Below, in pieces: positions 22,631 to 33,593 of a stretch of 64,000 nt of DNA. The position numbers were made by a program, and so were the translations under genes. Position 1 is the first letter of the stretch. Each line of letters begins with the position of its first letter. This DNA comes from Fulvia fulva (Eukaryota; Ascomycota; Dothideomycetes; Mycosphaerellales; Mycosphaerellaceae), in assembly GCF_020509005.1 (NCBI RefSeq), contig NC_063017.1, positions 2,170,001 through 2,234,000 on the forward strand, written 5' to 3'. The notes below the pieces were generated by a model. The model searched no databases, had not been told where the DNA came from, and worked only from the letters and a program-made list of their open reading frames with translations.

Positions 22631-22837
22631 TATTACGTTAGAAGTGTAGGAAGTTATTATACGGGCTTATATAGGGTGTTTTAAAAGCAGGTTATATATT
22701 GTATATATCTATCTAGGATAGACAAGTGTTGCTCTTAAAGATGCTATAGGTGACTAATTAGTCACCTAATTCTTAGCGTACGTAGCCTTAAGTTTTAATA
22801 ATAGGATGTTACCTATATATACGCTCGGATCGCGATA
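22631..22837 (-). repeat. Copia-1 5' LTR
   Basis: This uninterrupted 207-bp LTR matches 10163-10360 plus 13381-13389. TSD actac follows at 22838-22842. It contains the palindrome gtgactaattagtcac. Confidence 0.85.
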
Positions 22838-22842
22838 ACTAC

Positions 22843-23285
22843 TCGTCCGATTTAGCGCGTTACGACACCTATAACACCCTCTATATTCCCTATACGATAC
22901 CCGTCTCGACACCTATCTCGAAGGCTCTTAAACTCGGCTAGTAAGGGCTTTATACCTATCCGAATATACTACTTAGTATTATATCCTCCTACGCTTACCT
23001 ATATAGATAAAGAGAAGGAGCCTAAAGAGATACTACTACTAGATAATAGAACTTTCGACTTATTCGAGGACCTTATACTATAGCTGTTAGGATAGGCTCT
23101 TATATAGGGCTTCGACCTTAAGAAGTAGAAGTAGAAGAAGATAGATAACGATAGTCCTTTAGGCGATCGATATAGGCTCGAGATATACTATTATTATAAG
23201 GGTTTACTTAATAAGCAATTATAAGCTAAATAGGCTACTAAGCTAAGTAAGTACCGGTCTAATAAGTATAGATATCTATAGAAGA
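22843..23285. other. RIP-mutated sequence of unknown origin, between Copia-1 and Gypsy-A2
   Basis: TpA-rich, CpA-poor DNA continuing the target in which Copia-1 inserted. One plus-strand frame reads through stops as a charged, lysine-rich sequence (DNRTFDLFEDL near 23040), but I cannot assign it. No gene is claimed. Confidence 0.4.
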
Positions 23286-23290
23286 TTACT

Positions 23291-23474
23291 TATTACGGGT
23301 AGCCCGCGACCCCTTACTATAGCTACGTCGGCCCGGCTGAACCGCGGACCTTCCGTATTGGGTTAGCGCGGCTTAGCTTTACTTTATAACTTCGCCGCGC
23401 CTCGCGCTCCTCTTTCGTAGCTTCGTAGAATAATAACTCTCTTATTTAGACCCTACGGTACGCGCGCCCTTATA
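23291..23474 (+). repeat. Gypsy-A2 5' LTR
   Basis: This 184-bp LTR is the reverse complement of the Gypsy-A1 LTRs, beginning tattacgggtag and ending gcgcgcccttata. The five bases before it are ttact; the matching TSD copy should lie beyond the window. Confidence 0.85.
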
Positions 23475-23639
23475 GTTTATTCTACTACCCTACCTAGATC
23501 GCGGATCTAGGTAAGGGACGCGTAATAGTAGGAACAGATAGAACTATAGAACTCGAAGAACGCGTAGAGTCGTATTAGAATATAGAACACGGTAAGGCGT
23601 ATAGCGCCTAAATACCTAGAGAACGTAACGCGGCGACAT

Positions 23640-25690
23640 TATTAGTAGGTAGTCGCGCGCTCGTAGATAGTTAGGATATAGGCACCGTTACGCCTCCCCC
23701 GAACCTAGACAATATAACTTTATAAATAGCGAACGGCGGCATACTACCACTACCTAAGCCTAAGGGCAAAAGTAAGTAGCGTATATCTCTTTTCCCCGAC
23801 CTCTCCTCTTTTCCTTAGAGTTAGATATAGGACGATAACCGGCGGGTTATAGTAGATACTAGTGTCGCGCTATAATAAGAGATTAATAAAGCTTACTAGA
23901 AGGCCTTCGAGCGAGAAGAAGGTAGTAAGATTGACTTTATAGAACTGTTCGAGTTTAAGCTCGAAGAGAACCTAGACGGCGACCTAGACGAGGTATATCT
24001 ATTACTTAACGAGTTAGAGCACATTCTTATATCTGAATACCAGAATGTTATACTAGACAAACTTACGACCCTTATATCCTAGTACCCGAAGACTACCTAC
24101 GACTTCGTACTATAGGTAGTAAATATAGCGATTACTAAAGGTAGACAACTCGATATAATAGAGCGAGCTAATAACCTCTAGAACACCTAGTATACTACGC
24201 TATATACCGAGTATAACCGTACCTATAAGATACTACGAAGCGAGGAGGCTATAATATAGAAGATGGCCGTAGACCTAAAGAGTAAGAAGGATTATAACCT
24301 AGTAAAGTTATAAGAGGTAGAGAAGAAGTATAGGGAGGCTAATAACCTATATAAGCAATTTAGCGAGATTTATAAAAAGGAGAAGAAGAAGGTATAGGAT
24401 ACCAAAGCTAAGAACTAGGCTCTATAGAAGGAGGTTAACGATCTAAAGACTCGACTCTAAGCTACTAAAGACACTATATAGAATAGAGATAGGGGCCGCT
24501 CTAGTCGCCGACCCTCCTATTTACCTCCGCGTAAGACTTTACTCGAGTAGCTAATACGTAAGTATCGTAAAGCTACTAGTAGAGGCGGCGGCGGCAGAGG
24601 TAGTAGTAACGATAATAATAACGGTAATAGTAATAACAACCGAGGACGTAATAGAAACCGTCTACGACCTAATAATAATAACGGTCGCGACTCTCGAGCG
24701 CGTAATACCCGTATATAGACTCCCCTAACCGAACTTTTAGAACACCTATTCACTATTAACCGTACTCTAATACGTAGTATTGAGGTTAGTAAGGGCGTGC
24801 CTAACCCGAAGTACTTTAAGAACGATAACGACCCTAACTTCGACAGTTAGTATAGTAGCGTGCTTCTTAAGCTAACTATAACTACTTTCCGCTCCGAGGT
24901 AGACGGCCTACGTTTTATATATAGATAGACATAGGGTGACCCTTAGAGAAGTATTAAGCCGAGGATTCCCGTACCTAGATAACAATTATTTAACGAGTTT
25001 AAGACTAGTAAAGAACTACTAGATTAGATAACGCGCTAGTACGGTACCCGTAACGAAGGAACTAAGGCTATAGTTAATATCGCTACTTATAAGTAGGAGT
25101 AGGACGAGACCTTTATTACCTTCTACGCTCGCTACTCGAAGCTACGTACTTAGATAGAGTAGACCAACGAGACTAAGCTAATACTATTTCGTAACCGCCT
25201 AAACCGTAAGTACTTTATTAAGACTTTCGGTAATAGAGAAGTAGATAGACGCTTATACGATATATAGGATATTATTAAGGAATATATAGTATTAGATAAG
25301 AGCTTCTACGAGACCGACCGACTATATCTATAGAAGGAGCGCCTACGTAGTAACCCTAATTCGAATAATAACGGCGTATAGGGCGGTAGTAATACCGTAG
25401 GCGCCGTAGCTACTAGTACGACCGCTATAACTATCTAGCGACTACTATAATACGTAGGTACGAAGAAGAAGGAGGACCTACTAGTTTACTTATAGAACCT
25501 ACCTTTATTAAACCGTAAGTAGCGTAAGGACCTTAAAAAGTAGGGTAAGTACTACCGCTACCGTATAGGCTCGTACGTATTAACGAACCCTAAATGCCCG
25601 ATATATAGTTACGACGGCGACTACCGCCCTCTACGTCTACGAAATAACGCGAACGCTAACCCGAACCTTAGCTCCCTTACTACTAACCTA
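23640..25690 (+). pseudogene. Gypsy-A2 gag remnant
   Basis: The plus strand reads as the counterpart of the gag region of Gypsy-A1, with a long acidic/lysine-rich helical segment followed by an asparagine/arginine-rich segment near 24600 and a degraded knuckle region near 25550-25640 (GSYVLTNPKCPIYSY). Stops are numerous and of the RIP type. The sequence ends abruptly at the LINE3 5' end. Confidence 0.65.
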
Positions 25691-25695
25691 TAGCG

Positions 25696-26773
25696 GTCGA
25701 CGACGAGAATTACCTATACGTAGTATCGGCTACGAACCTCTCGTCTTACTACGAGAGAGCTAAGTATTCTTACGCTAGAGCGTCGTAGGCGCGACGGGCG
25801 CGTAACGTAGGCGAAGCCGCGGCGAATAGAGGACTACTAGTAAAACGGGTATAAAAACTATCCGACGAGCGTATACTCGTATCGGGAGCGAGTCCCTCTT
25901 CTTTCTACGTATAAGAAGGGCGCGGAACCGTAGCCTATACGCTCGATAGGACACCTCTAGTATAAGTATAGAATTTTCACCTCCGTAGACTATAAACCGA
26001 GCGGGCCGAGCGACAAATATTAGACGAGCGGACTATAGAACAATAACTAAGCGGACTATACGACGGCGTCGAGCGGACTACGAAACAATCTAGTGTTTAC
26101 TAGCGGGCAATACGGAGGGTAGGTAGACACGCGACGAAGCCTATAAGGGCCTATTAAGTACCCGGTATAGGAACGAGGGTCTTACCTAAGGTACTACCTA
26201 TTCCGCTATATAACGTACCTAGTCTAATATAGTAGATTACGACGAGGAAAAGACGATAGCCTAAGTAAGGAAAAGACGGCTATTAGGACGGGGAAAAGAC
26301 GTATAATATAAGTAGATTAGTTCTATAATCGGGGAGGATCGAGGGTAGGGTAATAAGGAACTTTATATTAGTTAGTAGGTAGAAACGTAAGGAGTACGCT
26401 ACCTGGCGTAGTGTGTGCCCCGAGCAAACCTACGAGGTATAGAGGGCCGCTTTCTAGAGATAGGCTACGGTAACGCGAAGGGCGTCAAAACCTAGGGCGT
26501 AGTATATACTAGTAGCGACGGCTAACACTATCTATATAGCCCGAGAGGACGGATACGTATGTCGGTTAATAGAGAGCACTAAAGGGCTTAGGCCTATAGA
26601 GGTAGCTATTAGCTTAAGGAGTAAATAGGGAGGGAGGGCGTAGAGGGAAGCTTTTACTCCGGGCTAACCTCTCGAAACGAGGCTATACGGTAGTACTAGA
26701 TAAGTAGGAAAGCGCGGTTAAGACTTATTACCTTATCTCGTAGCTAGCTTACTAAATACGATTCCTTCCTTAC
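25696..26773 (+). repeat. 1,078-bp module, copy 3 (RIP-mutated)
   Basis: Length is identical to copies 1 and 2 although most CpA/TpG sites have become TpA, as expected if only point transitions have occurred. The 3' end ttccttac corresponds to ttccttgc in the others. Confidence 0.85.
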
Positions 26774-28068
26774 TTAGACTCGCTACGATAATAAACGAAG
26801 GGGCGATAGCGTCGTAAAAGTAAAGAGCGCCCTCGAAAGGCGGCGAACGAAGAGAAACGCGCGGAGCGACGACGCGCCCGGGAGAAACGAAATACGGAGA
26901 CTACTTACTATAACGACTATAATAACCGCAAGCTACTAACTAGAAGAACTAGTATACGAAACACGGTATAGATACGGTAGAATATCCCGCGATTATATAC
27001 GAAATTATAGCTACCCTCGCGAGCGCTAATCTACCCTACGAACGCGCGATCTATAGCCTCCTCGAGAGCTTAGCTAAAGCGATCTAGGAGCTACTACGGG
27101 CGACGAAGGCGCTAGCGCTAGTAAAGGAAGTAACGAACGCGGACCTCCTACGGGAGATCTAGGCGCTAGAAAGAGCTAGGCCGGCAATATATACCTAAGT
27201 AGCTATAGTAGCCGTAGAGTAACTAACGTACCGCGTTAGGCCAGTTTAGCGTAAGGTCACGATCTATATAGACAACCCTAAAGAAAGAGAGCGGGTAGCG
27301 GTACTATCGTACTAACGCCTCGTAGAGTAGGCGCGCTAGGCTAGTAAATAAGACATTATTATAGCCTAGAAGCTAAAGAGTAGAGACGTACGCTATACGC
27401 TCGTAACTATAGCGGGGAGACCGACGCTACTATAGAGCGTAGGCTAGGCGGTCGAGGTACTAAACGCGAAGAGCGTAGCGCCGGTCGCGCTAGTATACTA
27501 GGCCCTTATATACGGTGTCCGAGTTAATACCTTCCTAGTAGATACTAGCCCGGTAGCGATAGGAGAGGCTATCGTAAAGGACAACTAGGCTACTATCCTA
27601 GGCCTCGTTATTACCCGGGCGTACTAGCTAAAGAAGCCGGAACTAATAGAGCGGAAATACTCGTTACTCGTACTCGCGTTTAAGTATAATAGCTAGAGGA
27701 TCTAGGCTATAGAGAAGGGACTAGTCCTAGCCTACTCGTACTACTACGTTAAAAAGCACGACTATACCTATATAGTAACCTAGTGCTTCCGTTACTAGGG
27801 ATTCGGGTATACTATAAAGTATTATAGGTAGGAGACCTACTACGGCTACTACGCGAAGGTATATAATACCCGCGAATACCCCTAACCTAAGATAAGTAAG
27901 TACGCTAACTACGGCGGAGACTATAAGGCGTAGATAGGCGGATATAGAGTAAAGAGGTAGGTAGCGGAACAGGCGGTAGGAGCGCGCCTAGGTATACGCT
28001 AGGAAAGAGGAGGAATAGCGATAGTACTATACCGTCTAAGAGCCGACGCCGACGGCTTCTAGTATAGA
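26774..28068 (+). pseudogene. LINE3 ORF1 remnant (gag-like), first part
   Basis: Read through RIP stops, the plus strand gives a LINE ORF1 with a central segment (VTIYIDNPKERERVAVLS) and a C-terminal knuckle region in which cysteines and histidines have become tyrosines, for example CFRYQGFGYTIKYYRQ. Reading continues across the Gypsy-B insertion into 59871-60150 without change of frame. The sequence differs clearly from LINE4 ORF1, so it is another family. Confidence 0.65.
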
Positions 28069-28072
28069 CGAC

Positions 28073-28282
28073 TAACTACCCTAGTAAGTAAGGGCGCGCC
28101 TAGTAACCTTGAGATAGCTTGCGCGTAGGTATATATACTTGTCGGTCCGCGGGCCGTAAAGTATATATAGTAATCTTAAAAAAAGATAATAAATCTGAAA
28201 TTTTTAGATTCCCGTATCTCCGCCTTATAGAGAGATTCCTCGTAAATCCCACTTCCTACTAAGGTCGCCTCCTAACTATATA
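28073..28282 (-). repeat. Gypsy-B 3' LTR, left portion
   Basis: It matches 59539-59748 and includes the run of A residues (cttaaaaaaagataat). LINE2 interrupts it; the rest lies at 31176-31298. The paralogous LTR at 59539 carries the uninterrupted site. Confidence 0.85.
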
Positions 28283-28482
28283 GATAGATAGATTATTCAT
28301 TCGCCTGTTTTAGTGCCCTATGGCCTATGCAGGTCTCTCGCTATTTAGGTCTATTTGTGTAGGTAGGAAACCCGATTAACGGATGAAAACCTCCTCGTCT
28401 TTGCCCTCCTCGTTCTTTCCTGTCTTGTCCTTTCGTTCTCCTTCCTTTAGGGTACGCTAGTGTCATGGTTGTTACCCTATGA

Positions 28483-30097
28483 CTACCTTGCCCGTAACCC
28501 TGGTGATGTCCTCCTCTCGATTCCCTTTCTCCCTTCTGTTTCCCCGGCTCTTCTCTCTCTCTCCCTCCTCTCTATCCACCTTTCCGTTTCTACTGCTAGG
28601 GAGAATTGCTCTAGGTAGTCCTCGTTAAGGATCCATCTTGTCACTCTCCTTATATCTTGTCTGTCCTGGATGATGGCCTGGTATTGCCTGTCTCTTGCCT
28701 TCGCCCTCCACTGGCTTCTCCCTTTTACCCACTTAGTACAGTTCAGCACCATGTGCTCCGGGCTTTGGGATAGGTAGCCACAGGGGCAACGTTTGGAATC
28801 GTATCCTGGGACTCTTCTTTGGTGCAAGTATGCTCTCAGCCCAATGTGCTCAGAGCGAATCTGGATAGCTATGCTTGCTTCCGCCCTCTTCAGGTCTTTA
28901 TAGATAAGGTAGTTATACCTCCCGAAGGTCCTGGCCGCTAGTGGGGCTCCTGGCCTCACCGGTTTTTGGTTCCAACGCGTTTCCCATAGGTGACCTGCGA
29001 TCCTTTCTGCTTGGCTTTGCTTCTTTTTCCCTTTGTCCCCTGTGTTAGCTTGCTCCCTCAGAGCTTCTCTCTGTTCAAGGGCTGCTAGGATTTCCTGTGA
29101 TGTTTTTAGGTCTGCTTCCTTCTGTGGGATCATGTGTGGCCGGTTGGGTCTTCTCCTCCTCTCCCACTGGGTTCTTATCCTTTGAGTAGCTGCTTGGATG
29201 GTTCCCTGGGCTGGGTATGCTGATGTCTTCTCTGCGTATTGACACCTCATGCCCTGGAGGTACTCCCTGATGGGGGCTGTACCTGATTCCATTTCTATTG
29301 TCCTGTGAGGGGTTGACTTGTATGCCCCTAGTACTCTCTTTAGGCAGGCTGCCTGCGCTCTGTTGAGGGGGTCCTCAATTCTCTTCGGGATGTGTTTTTC
29401 CGCTGCCCAAATTGCTGCTCCATATAGCATTGCGGGCTTGACAATGGCCTTGTACATGGTCTGGGCCTTTGTGAAGGTCGCCCCCCAGGTTGACGCAGTG
29501 AGTCTCTCGATTGATTGTCTGTTGGTGTCCGCTCTCGCTTGCGCCTTCTTCACTTGTGGTCCCCAGCTGAGTTTCGGGTCTAGCCATATCCCAAGGACTC
29601 TGAGTTCCCTTGTAGGATGGGTCTCGAACCCCTGGATTTTTACTAGTGCTGCCAAGTTGTGTTTTGTCTTTGCCTTGCTAAAATGGATAAGTTGGTACTT
29701 GTCCGGTGCGAATTTTGCCCCATGCTCTCTTGCCCACTTTTCGCATTGTCTATGTCTCTCCTCTAGGAGTGCGCAGTTTTCCTCTGTGGACCCCGACCAC
29801 GCTAGGATATTTGTGTCATCCACGAACCCCGATGCTGAGGTGTTTGCTGTTTCTAGGAGTGGGGTCAGGTCGGCCATAAAGAGGAGGAACAGAATTGGGG
29901 AGAGTGTAGAGCCCTGTGGGATGCCCGTGTTCGCAATTGGGGTCTGCGGGGCTTTGAAGGACCCTAGGAGGATCTGGGTTCTGTCCTTAAGGAATGACTG
30001 CACAAAGTGTACTATCCAGGCTGGGATGCTTTTCATTCTGAGGATGTGTAGGAGCCTTGCGTAGGACACATTGTCGAAAGCCCCTGATATGTCTAGT
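28483..30097 (-). CDS. LINE2 ORF2 fragment: reverse transcriptase and C-terminal domain
   Basis: The open frame runs from the module junction (in frame with a stop about 20 bases inside the module) to TAG at 28483-28485, about 530 residues. It starts at the RT motif ALDISGAFDN, continues through GIPQGSTLSPILF, FVDDTNILAW and LGIWLDPKLSW, and ends with the knuckle CPCGYLSQSPEHMVLNC. There is no ATG at the N-terminal edge of the homology, as expected for a truncated fragment; the endonuclease and RT fingers are absent. It resembles the LINE1 protein throughout but differs at many positions. No RIP stops are present, unlike the Gypsy-B LTR around it. Confidence 0.85.
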
Positions 30098-31175
30098 GCA
30101 AGGAAGGAATCGTATTTAGCAAGCTAGCTACGAGATAAGGTGACAAGTCTTAACCGCGCTTTCCCACTCATCTAGCACCACCGTGTAGCCTCGTTTCGAG
30201 AGGTTAGCCCGGAGCAAAAGCTTCCCTCTACGCCCTCCCTCCCTGTTTGCTCCTTAAGCCAATATCCACCTCCATAGGCCTAAGCCCTTTAGTGCTCTCT
30301 ATTGACCGACATGCGCATCCGTCCTCTCGGGCTGTACAGACAGTGTTAGCCGTCGCTACCAGTGTACACCACGCCCTAGGTTTTGACGCCCTTCGCGTTA
30401 CCGCAGCCTATCTCTAGAAAGCGGCCGTCCATGCCTCGCAGGTTTGCTCGGGGCACACACCACGCCGGGCAGCGTACTCCTTACGTTTCCACCTACTAAC
30501 CAATATGAAGTTCCTTATCACCCTGCCCTCGATCCTCCCCGATCACAGAACTAATCCACTTGCATTGTACGTCTTTTCCCCGTCCTAACAGCCGTCTTTT
30601 CCTTGCTCAGGCTATCGTCTTTTCCTCGTCGCAATCTACTATGTCAGACTAGGTGCGTTGTGTAGCGGGACAGGCAGTGCCTTAGGCAAAACCCTCGTTC
30701 CTATACCGGGTGTTCAACAGGCCCTTATAGGCTTCGCCGCGTGTCCACCTACCCACCGCATTGCCCGCTAGCAAACACTAGATTGTTTCGTAGTCCGCTC
30801 GACGCCGTTGCATAGTCCGCTCAGTTGTTGTTCTGTAGTCCGCTCGTCCAATGTTCGTCGCTTAGCCCGCTCGGTTTGCGGTCTCCGGAGGTGAAAATTC
30901 TGCACTTATACCAGAGGTGTCCTATCGAGCGTATAGGCCACGGTTCCGCGCCCTTCTTACACGTAGAAAGAAGAGGGACTCGCTCCCGACACGAGTACAC
31001 GCTCGTCGGATGGTTTTCATACCCGTTTTGCTAGTAGTCCTCTGTTCGCCGCGGCTTCGCCTACGTTGCGCGCCCGTCGCGCCCACGACGCTCCAGCGTG
31101 AGAATACTTGGCTCTCTCGTAGCTAGACGAGAGGTTCGTAGCCGACACCACGTACAGGTGATTCTCGTCGTCGAC
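30098..31175 (-). repeat. 1,078-bp module, copy 2 (inverted)
   Basis: Nearly identical to copy 1 and exactly the same length. Its outer end (31175) abuts the TSD, so the module forms the true 5' end of the inserted molecule. It ends ttccttgc and is then joined to the RT codons for LDISGAF. Confidence 0.9.
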
Positions 31176-31190
31176 CCTCCTAACTATATA

Positions 31191-31298
31191 TATCTTAGTA
31201 GTACCCCTATATACCCCTACTACGTAATTAACCGTTAAAGGTTAACGAGATTCGACGCGCAAATTTCAGGGTCTAAAGGGGCCCTTAGCTCGTTAATA
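31191..31298 (-). repeat. Gypsy-B 3' LTR, right portion
   Basis: Continuation of the LTR after LINE2, ending gctcgttaata, the same edge as 59866. A polypurine tract follows at 31299-31310 (minus strand TAGGGGAGGATA), making this the 3' LTR. Confidence 0.85.
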
Positions 31299-31619
31299 TA
31301 TCCTCCCCTATTACGAAACTGTCCCTAGTTTTACCTCCGCTACGCTAACATAAACTAAGAAACTATACCTATAAGTTATACGTAAGGAAGGCGGATCCGG
31401 TGTCTAGTCAAGTAGTCAGTCTAGAGATATTAAGGAGATCGTAAGTTTATTCTATAAGGGGCTAAGGAGGCTAAGTTAAAGTCTAGTCTTCGTAGTAAGC
31501 CTACTCTTAAATCAAGGATATAGCCTAGAAATTAGTTAAGTACGCTAGAAACTAGGTACTAGAACTAGAAGCTAGTTAAACTAAGGTTAGAAACTAAATC
31601 TACTAAGTAAACTCCTTAC

Positions 31620-33144
31620 GCCTAAGAAAAAAAGAAATAATAAAGTCCTATCCCTCCTTTAACCTAAATCCTAGTAAATTTGGCTATCTCCTCCGTAGTA
31701 AGGTTATAAGGCCGTACCTATAGTCTCGTCGGCTTAGATTCTAGTTCCGGAAGTGTAGTAGCTCTATTAATACCTATTAGAAGTATATTGTTATCCTCTT
31801 CGTCGTTAGATTCGGACGTAGTAGGTCTATTCTTGTTCGGAAGATCGCCTTTTTCGACATTCGTAATATCAACCCTATTCTCTAGCGCTATAATGTCTTT
31901 AGCTTTAGGAAGATTAAGCTCCGGGTGCGGTCTTAATTATAGGATTAGCTTTAGGTTCTCTCGGGCTTATATATCCTTTAACCTCGTACTATTAAGCTCT
32001 TCGAGGACGTATATACTAAATCTCGAGTACACCTTAGCTATACGATACGGCCTAAGCTAGCGGTAAATAATCTTTCTAGATAGGTCATCCTTATACGGCT
32101 TGTCGAACTTAACTATAAGATCCCCGACCTAGAACCCCTAGAAGTTAATACTATGTTTAGTATCGAAGTATTCCTTACTTAGGGTATAAAGCCTTGCTCT
32201 TCGTAACTATAACTCCTAAAGACTTATGTCCCGTACCTATAGTTACGCGCCCGAATAGCTAATAGCTCCTCCTTTAATCTAATAGATCCCTATTTATAGT
32301 TCGCCTATATCGGGTATTCTACCTCGATTAGGAGAATAGTACGATAGCTATATAGGACCTCCGCCGGCGTTATACCCGTGATTCTAGATACCGTAGTTCT
32401 ATTAGCCTAAAGTACCGTAGTAATCTATCGTTCCTAGGACTTATAGGTGTTCTTAGTAAGCTTAGCTAATATAGCTAGAACAGGTCGATGTCCTACTTCT
32501 ATAGTTATATTTAACTACGGATAGTAGGGTAAGATCCGGATATACTTAATATCTATACTAATAAGTATCCTCTCTACCTCCCCTTTATTAATACTAGCGT
32601 TATTAAGTATAATCTTATAGTAGTATCTATACCGGCTAAACACTATCTCGTATAAGAACTTAGTAATCGCCCGTAAATTTAGAGGCTTCCGTACGACCTT
32701 CGCCTTAATCTACCTACTTAGAGCTCCTCGGGCAATAAGTAAGTACCCGTTTCTATATACGTAGACGGGATCGTAGTACTACCTCTCTCCTATAACCTAC
32801 TAAGTCGATAAGTACATTTCTCCTACTCTCTAGTTACCTTCGCGAAAGTTATAAGAAGTATAAGTCCTTACCTAATTCGATACGTCGGAGAAGTAGCCCT
32901 CCTAGTAATACCCGCTAGTAACAAGATTATATACTAGCTCTATACTCCGATAACTATACTTTTCGTAATAGTATATTACGATCTCTTTCTAAGTATTATT
33001 ATCGTCTACTACTAGCTATATCGGTACACCCCTTCGCCGCTAATAAAATAAGAGCTTGTCTCTTAAGTAGTACCGAGGACTCTTCTTAACGAGGTTTCGA
33101 TACTTAGCCCGGGTAACCCCTTCCGGTCGTGTTCGATATACTAG
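31620..33144 (-). pseudogene. Gypsy-B integrase remnant
   Basis: Minus-strand reading through stops gives the second half of a Gypsy integrase. It includes RITGITPAEVLYSYRTILL, a charged linker, VGDLIVKFDKPYKDD and LRPYRIAKVYSRFSIYVLEE, which resemble the usual C-terminal GPY-type fold. The first half would be on the far side of Gypsy-C. RIP has removed catalytic function. Confidence 0.7.
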
Positions 33145-33149
33145 AATAT

Positions 33150-33574
33150 TGTTACGGATCGAGTCGTCTGGACCCTACGAGCCAACCGATTTCGGATCAC
33201 GTGGTGCCGAGCCAACTAGTGGGCACTCCCGCTGCAGCTCGCTCGCAGCGATTTCTACGCTCGGTACGCCTTCTAGAGAAAGCACAGAAATGATGGAAAG
33301 CAAAGAAAGCAATACCCCTGGGCATAAGGGGATCTCCTTTGTATTTAGGAACGCTGAGAATCCCTTATGGCTTCGAGGCGTTCAACTCACTGTTTAATAT
33401 CACTGTTTGGAATACACCACAACACAACCTCTGCCTCACTGCTACTTGATCTCTGCGAGACAAGACAGCTACTGCTTCATCACCCTCCCTCAACTTCCCA
33501 TCGGCCCGAGAACAAACCCGATTGAGCTTGGTCTTCTGATCTTGTGATATCATTAGGTTATACCAAACCTAACA
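33150..33574 (+). repeat. Gypsy-C 5' LTR
   Basis: TGTTACGG...CCTAACA, 425 bp. A TATA-like tgtattta lies near 33337-33344, which would place transcription start about 33370. The sequence GGCGTTCAA at 33377-33385 is complementary to the base run just after the LTR. Confidence 0.95.
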
Positions 33575-33593
33575 GCTTTGAACGCCCTCTACG
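33575..33593 (+). other. Gypsy-C putative primer-binding site, possibly self-priming
   Basis: Only 19 bases separate the LTR from the gag ATG. TTGAACGCC (33578-33586) is the exact complement of GGCGTTCAA (33377-33385) close to the predicted 5' end of the mRNA. This is the arrangement of Tf1-type self-priming, known also for several fungal Gypsy elements. The first three bases after the LTR do not pair, so the assignment is tentative. Confidence 0.5.

Larger units (their letters stand above)
10163..22837 (-). mobile_element. Copia-1: RIP-mutated Copia retrotransposon carrying LINE1 and LINE4
   Basis: LTRs of about 207 bp bound the element: 10163-13389 (interrupted by LINE1) and 22631-22837. 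The 5-bp TSD actac lies at 10158-10162 and 22838-22842. Coding sense is minus: gag starts near 22467, the RNase H end is near 14550, and the polypurine tract is at 13390-13400. Without the two LINEs the element is about 5.4 kb. I can read gag, protease, integrase and the RNase H C-terminus, but no reverse transcriptase core, so the copy was probably internally deleted before or during decay. Confidence 0.85.
23291..25695 (+). mobile_element. Gypsy-A2: left part of a second Gypsy-A copy, plus orientation
   Basis: The 5' LTR and gag region of the Gypsy-A family run left to right and stop at the 5' end of LINE3 (25696). The right part (pol and 3' LTR) is not in the window, which fits LINE3 and everything nested in it having split the element. 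RIP is heavy. Confidence 0.8.
25696..28068 (+). mobile_element. LINE3 left part: 1,078-bp module joined to LINE ORF1, heavily RIP-mutated
   Basis: It starts with the same GTCGACGACGAG as LINE1 and LINE2. After exactly 1,078 bp (26773) it joins a LINE ORF1 region, not the RT joined in the other two. Gypsy-B interrupts it at 28069-28072. The continuation resumes at 59871 in the same reading frame and can be followed to about 60154. The ORF2 part is not present in the window. Confidence 0.75.
28283..31175 (-). mobile_element. LINE2: chimeric LINE (1,078-bp module + truncated Tad1-like LINE), minus strand
   Basis: It is flanked by the 15-bp TSD cctcctaactatata (28268-28282 and 31176-31190). The (TATC)n tail is at the left. 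The module occupies 30098-31175 and joins the RT at 30097/30098, a different RT position from LINE1. The RT is only partly similar to LINE1, so it belongs to another LINE family. There is little or no RIP. Confidence 0.9.

Noticed and set aside
21830..24700. Triplet-like stretches (tactacgg and taataacgg runs) considered as tandem repeats or CRISPR
   Set aside because: They are Ser/Arg/Asn-codon runs in RIP-mutated gag genes, without regular repeat-spacer structure; no CRISPR is expected in a fungus.
29318..30064. 248-codon plus-strand ORF opposite LINE2
   Set aside because: Antisense shadow of a real RT frame; the minus frame carries all conserved RT motifs.
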